A stretch of DNA of 64,000 nucleotides, from positions 1 through 64,000 of the forward strand of contig NZ_AP027362.1 of NCBI RefSeq assembly GCF_030295935.1, written 5' to 3'. Both the position numbers and the translations under genes were made by a program. This document shows, piece by piece, positions 1 to 14,874 of the stretch (the first letter of the stretch is position 1; each line of letters opens with the position of its first letter). The notes beneath the pieces were generated by a model that was not told the origin of the DNA, did no database searches, and saw nothing but the letters and a program-made list of their open reading frames with translations. Source of the DNA: Thalassotalea piscium (lineage in GTDB: Bacteria > Pseudomonadota > Gammaproteobacteria > Enterobacterales > Alteromonadaceae).

Positions 1-300
1 TCCACAGTTTTTTAACAATTATTTTTTTCTAGCCATAAAATTTATCAATTTTACTCGTTTAAATACCAATTTTTCAGCACTTTTCTCGCCTAGAATATAT
101 TCTTTTATATTATTTTAATCCAATAGATACAGGCCTTAGATCAATTTATTTTTAAATATATACAAGAATTTAAAATGTCAATATTGATGTTGTGGATAAC
201 TAGGGTGATAATAGCAAAAATAAAGAATAATTAATATATCCTCAACCTACTTTTATTGTAATGTTTCTTATTATGTAGTGTTGTTGCTAGGAGCTTTTGC
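1..300. promoter_or_regulatory. AT-rich dnaA upstream region, possibly the edge of oriC
   Basis: This non-coding, strongly AT-rich stretch precedes dnaA. It holds one clear DnaA box, listed separately, and its first bases (tccacag) look like the cut end of another. I cannot tell whether the origin itself lies here, because the left side is outside the window and many gammaproteobacteria initiate near mnmG rather than dnaA. The dnaA promoter must lie here, but no hexamer pair stands out. Confidence 0.5.
191..199 (-). promoter_or_regulatory. DnaA box
   Basis: The sequence tgtggataa is the exact reverse complement of the high-affinity DnaA box TTATCCACA. It lies about 100 bp upstream of the dnaA start. 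This fits DnaA autoregulation, origin binding, or both. Confidence 0.75.
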
Positions 301-1659
301 TTGGATCATTCACTTTGGCAACGATGCCTTTCAATTTTACAAGAAGAATTGCCTGCGCAGCAATTTAGTATGTGGATCCGTCCTCTTCAATGCGTTGTTA
401 ATGACAATATTATGACATTATATGCACCTAATCGTTTTGTTCTTGATTGGGTTAGAGATAAATATGTTAATAGAATTAATGAGTTAGTCACTCTTGATGA
501 TAGCGGCAACCCACCTTTATTAAGATTCGATGTTGGTAGCATACCTAATACACCAACTAATTTAGATACTTCTACAGCTACTTCGATGTTTGCACCGGTC
601 AATAAGCCGCGTCAAGAGCCTGAAACCAATTTACCTAAGACTACCAATGTCAGGGGTAAATATACTTTTGAAAACTTTGTTGAAGGTAAATCTAACCAAT
701 TAGCAAGGGCTGCGGCATCTCAAGTTTCTGATAATCCTGGAACTGCTTATAATCCTTTGTTTATTTATGGTGGTACTGGTTTAGGTAAAACACATTTGTT
801 ACATGCAGTAGGTAACGGTATTCTACTCAATAAACCTAATGCAAAAATAGCTTACATGCATTCAGAACGTTTTGTACAAGATATGGTTAAAGCACTGCAA
901 AATAATGCTATTGAAAAGTTTAAACAATATTATCGTTCTGTTGACGCTTTGCTAATTGATGATATTCAATTTTTTGCTAATAAAGAACGTACTCAAGAAG
1001 AATTTTTTCATACCTTTAATGCCTTGCTAGAAGGCAACCAACAAATAATTTTAACCAGCGACCGTTATCCGAAAGAGATAGATGGTGTTGAAGATAGATT
1101 AAAGTCTCGTTTTGGTTGGGGACTTACTATTGCGATAGAACCTCCAGAACTTGAAACTCGTGTGGCTATTTTAAAACGTAAAGCGCAAGAAAGTCATATT
1201 AACCTTGCTGACGAAGTAGCCTTCTTTATTGCTAAACGATTACGTTCTAATGTGCGTGAATTAGAAGGTGCTTTAAACCGTGTGATTGCCAACGCAAACT
1301 TCACTGGAAGGGCTATAACTATTGAGTTTGTTAAAGAAGCTCTTAGAGATTTACTCGCTTTACAAGATAAACTAGTGACTATAGATAATATTCAACGTAC
1401 AGTAGCTGAATACTATAAAATTAAAGTGTCTGACTTGCTCTCTAAACGAAGAAATAGATCTGTTGCTCGACCAAGGCAAGTTGCTATGGCATTATCTAAA
1501 GAATTAACCAACCATAGCCTTCCTGAAATCGGTGAGGCTTACGGTGGGAGAGACCATACAACGGTTTTACATGCTTGTAGAAAAGTTAAAGCACTCCAAG
1601 AAGAGTCTCTCGATATAAAAGAAGATTATTCTAATTTAATACGTACACTTTCATCATAG
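301..1659 (+). CDS. dnaA: Chromosomal replication initiator DnaA
   Basis: DnaA is the AAA+ ATPase that binds DnaA boxes and opens the origin. The 452-residue frame has the expected domains: an N-terminal helicase-loading domain opening DHSLWQRC, a variable linker near residues 85-115, a Walker A motif GGTGLGKT near residue 157, a Walker B motif LLIDDIQFF near 216, and a C-terminal DNA-binding domain with the DnaA signature [15 protein letters not shown]. The start is TTG. It is chosen because GGAGC sits about seven bases upstream and because the first residues align with the family N-terminus. dnaN follows 29 bp later. The identification is secure; only the exact start is inferred. Confidence 0.98.
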   Translation: MDHSLWQRCLSILQEELPAQQFSMWIRPLQCVVNDNIMTLYAPNRFVLDWVRDKYVNRINELVTLDDSGNPPLLRFDVGSIPNTPTNLDTSTATSMFAPVNKPRQEPETNLPKTTNVRGKYTFENFVEGKSNQLARAAASQVSDNPGTAYNPLFIYGGTGLGKTHLLHAVGNGILLNKPNAKIAYMHSERFVQDMVKALQNNAIEKFKQYYRSVDALLIDDIQFFANKERTQEEFFHTFNALLEGNQQIILTSDRYPKEIDGVEDRLKSRFGWGLTIAIEPPELETRVAILKRKAQESHINLADEVAFFIAKRLRSNVRELEGALNRVIANANFTGRAITIEFVKEALRDLLALQDKLVTIDNIQRTVAEYYKIKVSDLLSKRRNRSVARPRQVAMALSKELTNHSLPEIGEAYGGRDHTTVLHACRKVKALQEESLDIKEDYSNLIRTLSS

Positions 1660-1688
1660 TTTAAAAGGCATATTTAAATAGGTTTCAC

Positions 1689-2792
1689 ATGAAGTTTTCA
1701 CTCAATAGAGAATTATTACTTAAACCGTTATTACTTGTTTCTGGCGCGGTAGAAAGAAAGAGTACATTGCCAATACTTGGTAATATATTGTTAGAGGTTA
1801 GTGAACAGTCACTTACCTTAACGGCTACCGATTTAGAGCTAGAAATGGTATCTTACGCTATCGTAGAGAACCAAGGAGATGATGGTAAAGTAACAGTTCC
1901 TGCACGTAAATTGCTAGATATTTGTAAAGGTCTACCTGATGGTGCGTTAATTACCTTCGAAACCGACAATGATAGTATTAAAATTACTTCTAATAGAAGT
2001 AAGTATTCATTATCAACTTTACCTGCTATCGATTTTCCTAATATTGAGCAGTGGACAGGTGATGTTGAATTTAAATTACTCAAGTCTGAATTACTTAGGT
2101 TAATTGAAAGTACCCACTTTTCAATGGCTAACCAAGATGTTCGTTATTATTTAAACGGAATGTCCATTGAAACAGAAGGCTCCGAAATAAGATCGGTTGC
2201 TACTGATGGGCACCGCCTTGCTATTTGTAAGATAAATAATGACTCTTTAGCATTGCCTTCCAGACAAGTTATTGTGCCTAGAAAAGGTATTTTAGAAATT
2301 ATTCGTTTACTTGACCCTGTCGATGAAGAAATCTTGATTTATTTAGGCTCTAATCATATCCGTATAATTGATAGTGAATTTTCTTTTACTAGTAAATTAG
2401 TCGATGGACGTTTCCCTGATTATCGCAGGGTATTACCTCGAAATGGCGACAAATATCTTCATACAGATAAAGAAAGTTTAAGACAATTACTTTCTCGCGC
2501 TTCTATCTTATCAAACGAAAAGTTTAAAGGTGTGCGTTTAAACTTTTCTAACACTGATTTAAAAATTACAGCTAATAACCCTGAACAAGAACAAGCAGAA
2601 GAAATTCTTGAAATAGACTTTCCATACGAAGAAGTTGAGATTGGTTTCAATGTAAATTATGTCCTCGATGTTTTGAGTGCTATTAAAGACTCTAAAGTTA
2701 AGTTTACCCTAGCTGATGCTAATAGTTCAGTTGTTATAGAAGGCGATGAATCTAACGAAGCTTTGTACGTTGTTATGCCCATGCGTTTATGA
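1689..2792 (+). CDS. dnaN: DNA polymerase III beta subunit (sliding clamp)
   Basis: The beta clamp is a ring-shaped dimer that tethers DNA polymerase III and repair factors to DNA. The frame is 367 residues, the usual length, beginning MKFSLNRELLLKPL and carrying the family phrases ERKSTLPILGN and SVATDGHRLA. It ends VVMPMRL, the conserved C-terminus that lines the partner-binding pocket. It lies between dnaA and recF in the canonical order, 29 bp after dnaA and three bases before recF, so it is very likely co-transcribed with both. There is no sign of truncation. Confidence 0.98.
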   Translation: MKFSLNRELLLKPLLLVSGAVERKSTLPILGNILLEVSEQSLTLTATDLELEMVSYAIVENQGDDGKVTVPARKLLDICKGLPDGALITFETDNDSIKITSNRSKYSLSTLPAIDFPNIEQWTGDVEFKLLKSELLRLIESTHFSMANQDVRYYLNGMSIETEGSEIRSVATDGHRLAICKINNDSLALPSRQVIVPRKGILEIIRLLDPVDEEILIYLGSNHIRIIDSEFSFTSKLVDGRFPDYRRVLPRNGDKYLHTDKESLRQLLSRASILSNEKFKGVRLNFSNTDLKITANNPEQEQAEEILEIDFPYEEVEIGFNVNYVLDVLSAIKDSKVKFTLADANSSVVIEGDESNEALYVVMPMRL

Positions 2793-2795
2793 TGA

Positions 2796-6339
<3,544 letters not shown>

Positions 6340-6362
6340 TGTGCTGAAATAATAATAAAAAC

Positions 6363-6390
6363 ACCCGGACATCAAATGTTCGGGTTTTTT
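6363..6390 (+). terminator. Rho-independent terminator after gyrB
   Basis: A 10-bp stem (acccggacat pairing with atgttcgggt, one G-T pair) with a three-base loop is followed by seven T residues. It lies 24 bp after the gyrB stop and closes the replication gene cluster. Confidence 0.93.
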
Positions 6391-6458
6391 ATTTTAGTAA
6401 CTTATATTTGAGTAAAAACTCAAAAACTAGAAGTAGCTACTAGGCTAAAATAACGTCA

Positions 6459-6475
6459 ACCGTTATAATAACGGT
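6459..6475 (+). other. Small hairpin upstream of glyQ
   Basis: A perfect 7-bp inverted repeat (accgtta / taacggt, loop taa) sits 36 bp before the glyQ start, in the likely leader or promoter. It has no T-run, so it is not a terminator. It could be an operator or an mRNA hairpin; I cannot assign a role. I see no T-box-like leader. Confidence 0.3.
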
Positions 6476-6510
6476 AATAATATCAAAAAATTTATAAATA
6501 ACGGGTAACC

Positions 6511-7425
6511 ATGAATACGTTTAATATAAAAACCTTTCAAGGGTTAATTTTACAGTTACAAGATTATTGGGCTAGACAGGGTTGTGTAATAATACAGCCA
6601 TTAGACTTAGAGGTTGGTGCTGGTACATTCCATCCTATGACGTTTTTAAGAGCTGTAGGTCCTGAACCAATGAGTAGTGCGTATGTACAACCTTGTCGTC
6701 GCCCTACAGATGGTCGATACGGTGAAAACCCAAACCGTCTTCAGCATTACTATCAATTTCAAGTGATGTTAAAACCTTCACCAAAAAATATTCAAGAATT
6801 GTATTTGAATTCATTAAAGGAGTTAGGAATAGATCCGTTAGTGCATGATATACGCTTCGTTGAAGATAACTGGGAATCACCGACGTTAGGCGCTTGGGGC
6901 TTAGGCTGGGAAATTTGGTTAAATGGCATGGAAATAACGCAATTTACGTATTTTCAACAAGTGGGTGGTTTGGAGTGTGCACCAGTAACAGGTGAAATAA
7001 CTTATGGTTTAGAAAGATTAGCTATGTACATCCAGAACGTAGACAGCATTTATGACTTAGTTTGGACCGATGGACCTATGGGTAAAGTACTCTATGGTGA
7101 TGTTTTTCATCAAAATGAAGTTGAACAATCAAAATATAATTTCGAACATGCTGATGTTGATGCACTATTTACTCAATTTGACCAATGCGAAAAAGACAGT
7201 GAAAAGCTAATAGCAGCTGGACTAGCACTACCTGCTTACGAACAAGTTATGAAAGCATCTCATGCCTTTAATCTATTAGATGCGCGCCATGCAATATCAG
7301 TGACCGAAAGACAACGCTATATTTTAAGAGTTAGAGCACTTTCAAAAGCCTGTGCTCAGGAATATTACAATACTAGAGAACAGTTAGGGTTTCCGCTGTG
7401 TAAACAAGAAGCGGCAGGGGAATAA
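6511..7425 (+). CDS. glyQ: Glycine--tRNA ligase alpha subunit
   Basis: GlyQ is the catalytic subunit of the alpha2-beta2 glycyl-tRNA synthetase. It forms glycyl-AMP and charges tRNA-Gly. The 304-residue frame is of normal length and carries the highly conserved [22 protein letters not shown] and [20 protein letters not shown] segments of this class II enzyme. It is followed two bases later by glyS, so the two subunits are co-translated from one mRNA. The ATG has GGGTAA just upstream as a ribosome site. Confidence 0.98.
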   Translation: MNTFNIKTFQGLILQLQDYWARQGCVIIQPLDLEVGAGTFHPMTFLRAVGPEPMSSAYVQPCRRPTDGRYGENPNRLQHYYQFQVMLKPSPKNIQELYLNSLKELGIDPLVHDIRFVEDNWESPTLGAWGLGWEIWLNGMEITQFTYFQQVGGLECAPVTGEITYGLERLAMYIQNVDSIYDLVWTDGPMGKVLYGDVFHQNEVEQSKYNFEHADVDALFTQFDQCEKDSEKLIAAGLALPAYEQVMKASHAFNLLDARHAISVTERQRYILRVRALSKACAQEYYNTREQLGFPLCKQEAAGE

Positions 7426-7427
7426 TA

Positions 7428-9497
7428 ATGTTAAAAGAAACATTACTGATTGAGTTAGGTACAGAAGAACTACCTCCGAAGTCATTGAAAAAATTAGCAA
7501 TAACCTTCTATCAACAAATACAGCAGCAACTTGATGAGTCTGGATTAGTTTATGGCGATATTAAATGGTTTGCTACACCAAGACGTTTGGCGGTAAAAGT
7601 AGACAAATTGTTGGGTAAACAACAAGATAAAGAAATTGAAAAACGCGGACCAGCAACCAATGTTGCCTTTGACGCAGATGGAAATCCAAGTAAAGCGGCA
7701 ATGGGTTGGGCAAAGTCTAATGGAATAACCATTGAACAGGCAGAGCGCTTAACAACAGATAAAGGTGAATGGCTTTTACATAAAGCTTTACAACCTGGTA
7801 AAACTATACATGAATTACTTCCAAAAATGGTGAGTAATGCATTGAGTAAACTACCAATACCAAAACCGATGCGTTGGGGCAGTGGCAGGACACAATTTAT
7901 CAGGCCAGTGCATACGCTAACGCTATTGTACGGCAATGAGATTATTGCAGCTAACATATTGAATGTTGAGGCTAGTAATGTTGTTACAGGTCATCGCTTT
8001 CATCATGAAGGGTTAATTAAGTTAGAAACCGCAGATAGTTATGAAAGAGTATTAAATGAAGCCTACGTACAGGTAGATTACCAAGCAAGACAAAAGTTGA
8101 TAGTAGGTGAAATAAAGAAAGCTGCACAACAATTGCAAGGGCATGCATTAATTGATAATGAATTGTTAGAGGAAGTTACCTCGTTAGTAGAGTGGCCAGT
8201 AGTATTAATAGGAAGCTTTGATAAAGCCTTTTTAGAAGTACCAGCAGAACCGTTAATATACTCAATGAAAGACCATCAAAAATACTTTCCAGTGAGTGAT
8301 AAAAAAGGTAATTTGTTGAATCAATTTATTTTTGTTACCAATATAGAAAGCAAAGCACCTGAGCAAGTGATATCTGGCAATGAAAGAGTAATACGACCTC
8401 GCCTAGCTGATGCTGAGTTCTTTTACAAAACAGATAAAAAATACGCGCTTGAATCTAGGTTGAAAAGCTTAGAGTCTGTTTTGTTTCAAAAACAATTAGG
8501 TACTGTTAAAGCAAAGTCTGAACGGATAGCGTCTATCAGTAAACATGTAGCAGGTTTACTTAACGAAAACCAGGAACAAGCTTATAGAGCAGGCTTGTTG
8601 AGTAAAACAGATCTGATGACAGATATGGTGCAAGAATTTCCACAAGTTCAAGGAACGATGGGAAAATACTATGCTGAACATGATGGTGAAGATAGTGAAG
8701 TTGCGCAAGCCTTAGAAGACCAATATCGCCCAAGGTTTTCAGGCGATGTTTTGCCACAAGCAAATATTGGCTGTGCTGTAGCTGTAGCAGATAAAATTGA
8801 CACGTTAGTGGGAATATTTGGAATCAATCAACCTCCAAAGGGGGATAAAGATCCATTTGCATTAAGAAGAGCTGCAATTGGCTTAATTCGAATTATTATT
8901 GAAAAAGAACTGGATTTAGATATTGCTGATTTAGTGTCTAAAAGCATTGAGTTGTATGGTGATAAGCTAAGTAATGATAATACCAAAGAGCAAGTATTAA
9001 ACTTTGTTTTAGGACGTTATAAGTCACATTATCAAGAACAGAGCATATCAATTGATGTAATTCAAGCGGTACTAGACAATGCACCAACTGAACCTTTAGA
9101 CTTTGACAAGCGGATAAGAGCGGTTACACACTTTAAAACATTACCCGCTGCAGAGGCTTTAGCGGCAGCAAATAAAAGGGTGGGTAATATTCTTGCAAAG
9201 TTTGATGGAGTATTAGCAGACTCGTTTGATATCAATTTAGTTGAAGATTCAGCAGAAAGTGACCTAGCAAATGTTTATAGTCGTTTAAGTGAAAAACTAT
9301 TACCAATGATGAAAACGAAAAACTATCAAGATGCATTAACCGCGTTAGCAGAGATTAAGCAACCTATTGATCTGTTTTTTGACAAGGTAATGGTGATGGC
9401 AGACGATGAGAAGGTTAAAATTAATCGGTTAACATTACTTAATCAAATTCGAAATAGCTTTCTAGCAATTGCCGATATTTCGGTGTTACAAAGCTAA
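7428..9497 (+). CDS. glyS: Glycine--tRNA ligase beta subunit
   Basis: GlyS is the tRNA-recognition subunit of the bacterial-type heterotetrameric glycyl-tRNA synthetase. The 689-residue length is typical. Family landmarks include the N-terminal LLIELGTEELPPKSL, the WFATPRRLAV segment, an HD-like middle region (KTDLMTDMVQEFPQVQGTMG), and the C-terminal RIRAV and DALTALAEIKQPIDLFFDKVMVM portion of the anticodon-binding domain. It starts two bases after glyQ and ends at a shared terminator facing tusA. Confidence 0.98.
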   Translation: MLKETLLIELGTEELPPKSLKKLAITFYQQIQQQLDESGLVYGDIKWFATPRRLAVKVDKLLGKQQDKEIEKRGPATNVAFDADGNPSKAAMGWAKSNGITIEQAERLTTDKGEWLLHKALQPGKTIHELLPKMVSNALSKLPIPKPMRWGSGRTQFIRPVHTLTLLYGNEIIAANILNVEASNVVTGHRFHHEGLIKLETADSYERVLNEAYVQVDYQARQKLIVGEIKKAAQQLQGHALIDNELLEEVTSLVEWPVVLIGSFDKAFLEVPAEPLIYSMKDHQKYFPVSDKKGNLLNQFIFVTNIESKAPEQVISGNERVIRPRLADAEFFYKTDKKYALESRLKSLESVLFQKQLGTVKAKSERIASISKHVAGLLNENQEQAYRAGLLSKTDLMTDMVQEFPQVQGTMGKYYAEHDGEDSEVAQALEDQYRPRFSGDVLPQANIGCAVAVADKIDTLVGIFGINQPPKGDKDPFALRRAAIGLIRIIIEKELDLDIADLVSKSIELYGDKLSNDNTKEQVLNFVLGRYKSHYQEQSISIDVIQAVLDNAPTEPLDFDKRIRAVTHFKTLPAAEALAAANKRVGNILAKFDGVLADSFDINLVEDSAESDLANVYSRLSEKLLPMMKTKNYQDALTALAEIKQPIDLFFDKVMVMADDEKVKINRLTLLNQIRNSFLAIADISVLQS

Positions 9498-9520
9498 ATT
9501 AAGTTACTATTTTTAATATT

Positions 9521-9547
9521 AAAAGAGAAGCATTGCTTCTCTTTTTT
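9521..9547. terminator. Bidirectional terminator between glyS and tusA
   Basis: An 11-bp stem (aaaagagaagc / gcttctctttt) with a three-base loop has T residues on its right and A residues on its left. It can therefore stop both the rightward glyS transcript and the leftward tusA transcript, whose stop codons flank it. Confidence 0.88.
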
Positions 9548-9800
9548 ATTGTCCTTTTTTAATTAAGTACTGATAAGGTTTAGTATTCGTTTGGCTAGCG
9601 AGTAAAGTATGCTCCATGAACTGACAAAAGCTAGGTACATCACGCGTGGTGGCAGGATCATCTGCAACAACCAACAATAAATCACCTGTGTTAATTTCAC
9701 GTATTTTTTTTCGTATAAGCATTACGGGTTCTGGACAGCGTAAGGTTAAAGTATCTAATTGATGATCAGCTTGTTGAAATTGTGTTTGAATACTAGTCAA
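9546..9800 (-). CDS. tusA: Sulfurtransferase TusA
   Basis: TusA is a small sulfur carrier. It accepts persulfide sulfur from IscS and passes it towards TusBCD for 2-thiouridine formation in tRNA, and it also feeds other sulfur pathways. The 84-residue protein has the defining [16 protein letters not shown] segment, whose cysteine is the sulfur-carrying residue. The conserved [13 protein letters not shown] segment follows. It reads leftward as a single gene and converges on glyS. Confidence 0.95.
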   Translation of the reverse strand: MTSIQTQFQQADHQLDTLTLRCPEPVMLIRKKIREINTGDLLLVVADDPATTRDVPSFCQFMEHTLLASQTNTKPYQYLIKKGQ

Positions 9801-9910
9801 AGTCTTTACCCGAGTGAGCTAACACCATACTAACAAAAAGTATGATCTAATTGGTGATGGATGTATGAGCGACACATTTTACCGCGGAAAAATAAGTTAG
9901 ACAAAGTTTT

Positions 9911-10762
9911 CTAACGTTGTTTAATTAAATTAGAAATATTATGGTTGTGTTTCAGGTCAGTACTGATGTGTTGAGCTTCAATGTAACTATTAAAACTTGG
10001 TGAATAAATTCGGTATAAACCACTAGCTAAAACAACCTTATAATGCGTAAAATATGGGTTTACTTGTAAATTCTGTAACACATTTTCGGCATTACTTTCG
10101 ATGGTAAATGCCCCTAGCTGAATAACCCAACTGTGTTTATCCTGCTTAAAAGATTGATTATTAATAGCTGATGACACGACAGAGGCAGACGACGTCGGTA
10201 TATTATCTATGGAACGTTTAGATATACGAGTATGCGCTTTAATCGAAGAGGCTGTGGTACCAAATAGATAATTCAAGCCCAGAAAAAAACTGTGGTTACT
10301 ACCAATTACCTGTTTTTGAAAGTAACTAGTTTGACCAGCTTCAAGGTGTAAATTTTGGTTGATTTTGTATTCAAGCGCTAATGTTAAATAGGGAGATACA
10401 CTTGATTTTTCGCTAAATAAATCATTTGATGATTTTAATACATAGCTTGCACCGCTTGAAAACTTTATTGAAAGCTTTGGACTATATTCCTTTATAAAAA
10501 CAGCACCAATACTGAGTAAAGATTGTTTACCACTGGTAGTATTAGAGTGGGTATTAGTGTTAATAGTGTTGGTGTTAATCAAAAGCCCTTCTAACGCAAA
10601 GGATGGGTTGTATTGCCATTGATACTTTAATGCGATACCAGGTGTACCTTTTTGTTGAGTATTTAAAGTTGAATACGCTCCAACACTATGAAGATTTTGG
10701 CCATAGGCTTTACAAATAAGAAGAAGGGAGATTAACAAAGAGGTAAATAAATACTTATGCAT
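9911..10762 (-). CDS. Outer-membrane beta-barrel protein with C-terminal SPOR domain
   Basis: I do not recognise a named gene. The product is about 283 residues. It has a signal peptide (MHKYLFTSLLISLLLICKAYG) and then alternating amphipathic strands (about residues 22-165) ending LGLNYLFG, which looks like a small outer-membrane barrel. A Ser/Thr-rich linker follows, then a C-terminal SPOR domain (SWVIQLGAFTIESNAENVL ... YRIYSPSFNSYIEA). SPOR domains bind glycan stripped of stem peptides, usually at the septum. The start at 10762 is chosen over an upstream TTG at 10813 because AAGG precedes it and the signal peptide begins there. A role linking the outer membrane to septal peptidoglycan is inference. 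Confidence 0.7.
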   Translation of the reverse strand: MHKYLFTSLLISLLLICKAYGQNLHSVGAYSTLNTQQKGTPGIALKYQWQYNPSFALEGLLINTNTINTNTHSNTTSGKQSLLSIGAVFIKEYSPKLSIKFSSGASYVLKSSNDLFSEKSSVSPYLTLALEYKINQNLHLEAGQTSYFQKQVIGSNHSFFLGLNYLFGTTASSIKAHTRISKRSIDNIPTSSASVVSSAINNQSFKQDKHSWVIQLGAFTIESNAENVLQNLQVNPYFTHYKVVLASGLYRIYSPSFNSYIEAQHISTDLKHNHNISNLIKQR

Positions 10763-10925
10763 ATATAAATGCCTTTTTTGTTTTATTTTACGCTTGAAAC
10801 TATTGTGGTGCAAATAGACTTATTCGTCAGATAAAGATCAAAGAAACCGATAATAATATACCAATTCACTTGCTTTGTTATGCACTGATGCATAACCTTA
10901 TAGTATGTATTTCAATGGTGAACAT

Positions 10926-12848
10926 ATGTCTAAAAATTTAATTAATTTGCTACTTTTTATTTTGACTTTTCAGACTTTTGCAGTCGTAGCAAACCCTGAC
11001 GCATCGCTATTATTAAGAAATAAATTTGAACAAGCTGATAGACTCGTTTGGGACGCAAGTTCTCATGACTATCAGGTGCTCTATAACGAGTTACATTATT
11101 ATCCGTTACAGCCTTATCTAGATCAGAAACGATTAATGTACAAAATGAGGCTTTCTGATCATGCAGAAATCGCTGAGTTTTTAACTAAATATAAAGGCTC
11201 TCCTTTAGATTGGCCATTACGAAAAAAATGGCTTTACTACCTTAAGAAAAACAATCGTAAACGCCTTTTTGTTGAATATTATCAGCCCACTACTGATGTG
11301 ACATTAACGTGTCAATATTATCGCTATAAGTTGGATTTAGGGACAGATAAAAATGAAGTGTTACCTAAAATTACCCCACTATGGGTTGTTGGAAAGTCTC
11401 AACCAAAAATTTGTGATCCGTTATTTTCTTTGTGGCAAAAGGCAGGATACCGAACTAATGAACGTATTTGGGAGCGATTAACTAGGGCTGCTGATGGAGG
11501 TAATCATACATTAATTCCGTATTTAACTAATTTACTTCCCAAAAACGAGCAATACCTTGGTAAATTGTGGCATAAGGTACGTAGAGATCCTTCAATCGTT
11601 GCTAAATCTACTTACTTTTCTAATAAGTCAGCTAAAGAAGCTGAAATATTTGCTTATGGTATTAAACGTTTTATTTGGCGCGATCAAAATAGGGCGTTAA
11701 AAGCTTATGAACAAGCAAATAACGTATTCAAATTTAGTGATAAGCAACAGCAAGAAATAGCATTAAAATTTTCATTAGCGCTGGCGAGTAAACAACATGA
11801 AAAGGCACAATATTGGTTACGAAAAATAGATGATGACAATCTAACGAGTCGAATTTCCCAGTGGCGTATAGCTGATGTATTACGTAAGCAAGACTGGCCA
11901 AAAATTGAAATTGAATTGAAGTCTTTTCCTTTATCTCAACAACAAACGAGTCAATGGAAATACTGGTACGCTCGAAGTTTAATGGAAAGTAATAAACCAG
12001 ATGAAGGCATTAAGATATTACAAAGTTTAGCTGAAACACGCCATTATTATGGCTTTTTAGCTGCTAGTGTAATTAATGTCCCGATAAATTATCAAAATAA
12101 GCCAATATCTATTTCCGAAGCTGAGCGAAGCGGAGTATTCAAGCATTTAGCGGGTAAACGTGCTTTTGAATTATTTCATTTAAAACGTTTCCATCATGCC
12201 AGAATAGAGTGGAACTTTTGGATGAGTAAGCTTAATAACAGAGAAAAGCTAGTAGCAGCAAAACTTGCCAACGAAATAGGCTGGTATGATCGTGCTATTT
12301 TTGCTTTGTCGCAGGTGGGTTATTTAGATGACGTAGATTTAAGGTTTCCTCTGGCATTTAATGATGAGATTACACTTCATGCGAGTAAGTATGCTATTAG
12401 TCCTGCCTGGGCATTTGCTATTACCCGTCGAGAAAGTTCTTTTATGAGTGATGCTAACTCACCTGTTGGCGCCAAAGGATTAATGCAAGTTATGCCTGCA
12501 ACCGCAAAACAATTAACCAGACGTAAGCGCATTAGTAATAGTTATTTATTTAACAGTGAAAAAAATATAAATTTAGGGACAAAGTACTTAAAAAAATTAC
12601 TCGATAAACATAGGGGTAATCAGGTTCTTGCTACAGCAGCATATAATGCGGGTCCATATCGTGTAGGGCGCTGGTTAAAATCAGCTGATAACTTACCCGC
12701 TGATATTTGGATAGAAACTATTCCATTTCATGAAACACGTGAATATGTGAAAAGTGTGATGGCGTATGAACAGATCTATCAAACTAAAGTAGGCCAACCG
12801 GTACATATTTTCGACAAGCTCATTAACATGAATATCACCCAGCTTTGA
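10926..12848 (+). CDS. slt: Soluble lytic murein transglycosylase (Slt70 type)
   Basis: Slt cleaves the MurNAc-GlcNAc bond of peptidoglycan with formation of 1,6-anhydro-MurNAc, in the periplasm. The protein is about 640 residues. It has a hydrophobic signal sequence, a long superhelical N-terminal part, and a C-terminal lysozyme-like domain with RRESSFMSDANSPVGAKGLM (catalytic Glu in RRES), MQVMPATAKQL and ATAAYNAGPYRVGRWL. An in-frame ATG at 10905 gives seven extra residues. I prefer 10926 because GGTG precedes it and the signal peptide then starts MSKNL. It is divergent from the SPOR-barrel gene; both act on the wall. Confidence 0.95.
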   Translation: MSKNLINLLLFILTFQTFAVVANPDASLLLRNKFEQADRLVWDASSHDYQVLYNELHYYPLQPYLDQKRLMYKMRLSDHAEIAEFLTKYKGSPLDWPLRKKWLYYLKKNNRKRLFVEYYQPTTDVTLTCQYYRYKLDLGTDKNEVLPKITPLWVVGKSQPKICDPLFSLWQKAGYRTNERIWERLTRAADGGNHTLIPYLTNLLPKNEQYLGKLWHKVRRDPSIVAKSTYFSNKSAKEAEIFAYGIKRFIWRDQNRALKAYEQANNVFKFSDKQQQEIALKFSLALASKQHEKAQYWLRKIDDDNLTSRISQWRIADVLRKQDWPKIEIELKSFPLSQQQTSQWKYWYARSLMESNKPDEGIKILQSLAETRHYYGFLAASVINVPINYQNKPISISEAERSGVFKHLAGKRAFELFHLKRFHHARIEWNFWMSKLNNREKLVAAKLANEIGWYDRAIFALSQVGYLDDVDLRFPLAFNDEITLHASKYAISPAWAFAITRRESSFMSDANSPVGAKGLMQVMPATAKQLTRRKRISNSYLFNSEKNINLGTKYLKKLLDKHRGNQVLATAAYNAGPYRVGRWLKSADNLPADIWIETIPFHETREYVKSVMAYEQIYQTKVGQPVHIFDKLINMNITQL

Positions 12849-12867
12849 CACAGCTACTGAAGTGTAA

Positions 12868-14232
<1,365 letters not shown>

Positions 14233-14239
14233 TTTATTA

Positions 14240-14851
14240 ATGTTAGCACCTTATCTAGTTGCAGCTGATAGCGTAGAAGATGAGACGGTTGTTAATAAAA
14301 GCCGGTTTATTTGCTACCTATCACCTTGTCAGTCTAACGAGGCTGCAAAGACCTTTGTAAAAAGCATTCAACAATTACATCCCCAAGCTAGCCATCATTG
14401 CTATGCCTTTGTGAGCGCTCATCCATTGGACAGCCAATATTATGGCTTTTCTGACGATGGCGAACCTTCGGGTACTGCTGGGAAACCAATGTTAATAGCT
14501 TTACAAGGTAGTGACATTGGAGAAGTGTGTGCTGTGGTTGTTCGTTATTTTGGTGGCACTAAGCTCGGCACCGGCGGGCTTCAAAGAGCCTATGGGGGAA
14601 GTGTTAGACAGGCGCTGACCCTATTGCCAACAAAAACAAAAATTCCTATGGTACATAAAACGTTGACATGTCACTATACTCACATTAATGATGTATTACA
14701 TTCACTTGAAAGGCTTGGTGGTAAAGTAGTGTCTGAGGACTACCAAGCAGAAATTGATTTAGAAATTTCGTTACCTGAAAACTCTGTAGCTAAGTTTAAA
14801 AGCAATATACAAACTTTATCGTCAGGGCTTTTAGTGCTTAAAGATAAATAA
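14240..14851 (+). CDS. yigZ: IMPACT/YigZ family protein
   Basis: This is the bacterial member of the YigZ/IMPACT family (UPF0029). Its molecular role is not settled; the eukaryotic relative affects translation control. The 203-residue protein contains the hallmark NKSRFICYL, SHHCYAF, DDGEPSGTAGKPM and VVRYFGGTKLGTGGLQRAYG segments, then a second small domain. It begins seven bases after the pepQ stop and is followed by trkH, which matches the E. coli pepQ-yigZ-trkH arrangement. Confidence 0.94.
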   Translation: MLAPYLVAADSVEDETVVNKSRFICYLSPCQSNEAAKTFVKSIQQLHPQASHHCYAFVSAHPLDSQYYGFSDDGEPSGTAGKPMLIALQGSDIGEVCAVVVRYFGGTKLGTGGLQRAYGGSVRQALTLLPTKTKIPMVHKTLTCHYTHINDVLHSLERLGGKVVSEDYQAEIDLEISLPENSVAKFKSNIQTLSSGLLVLKDK

Positions 14852-14874
14852 TCGAAAAAGATGAAATATTAACC

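Noticed and set aside
1-7. A partial DnaA box at the left edge.
   Set aside because: Only seven bases are visible, so it cannot be confirmed within the window.
7550-7957. A 135-codon minus-strand frame opposite glyS.
   Set aside because: It is a shadow of glyS; the composition is odd and no ribosome site is seen.
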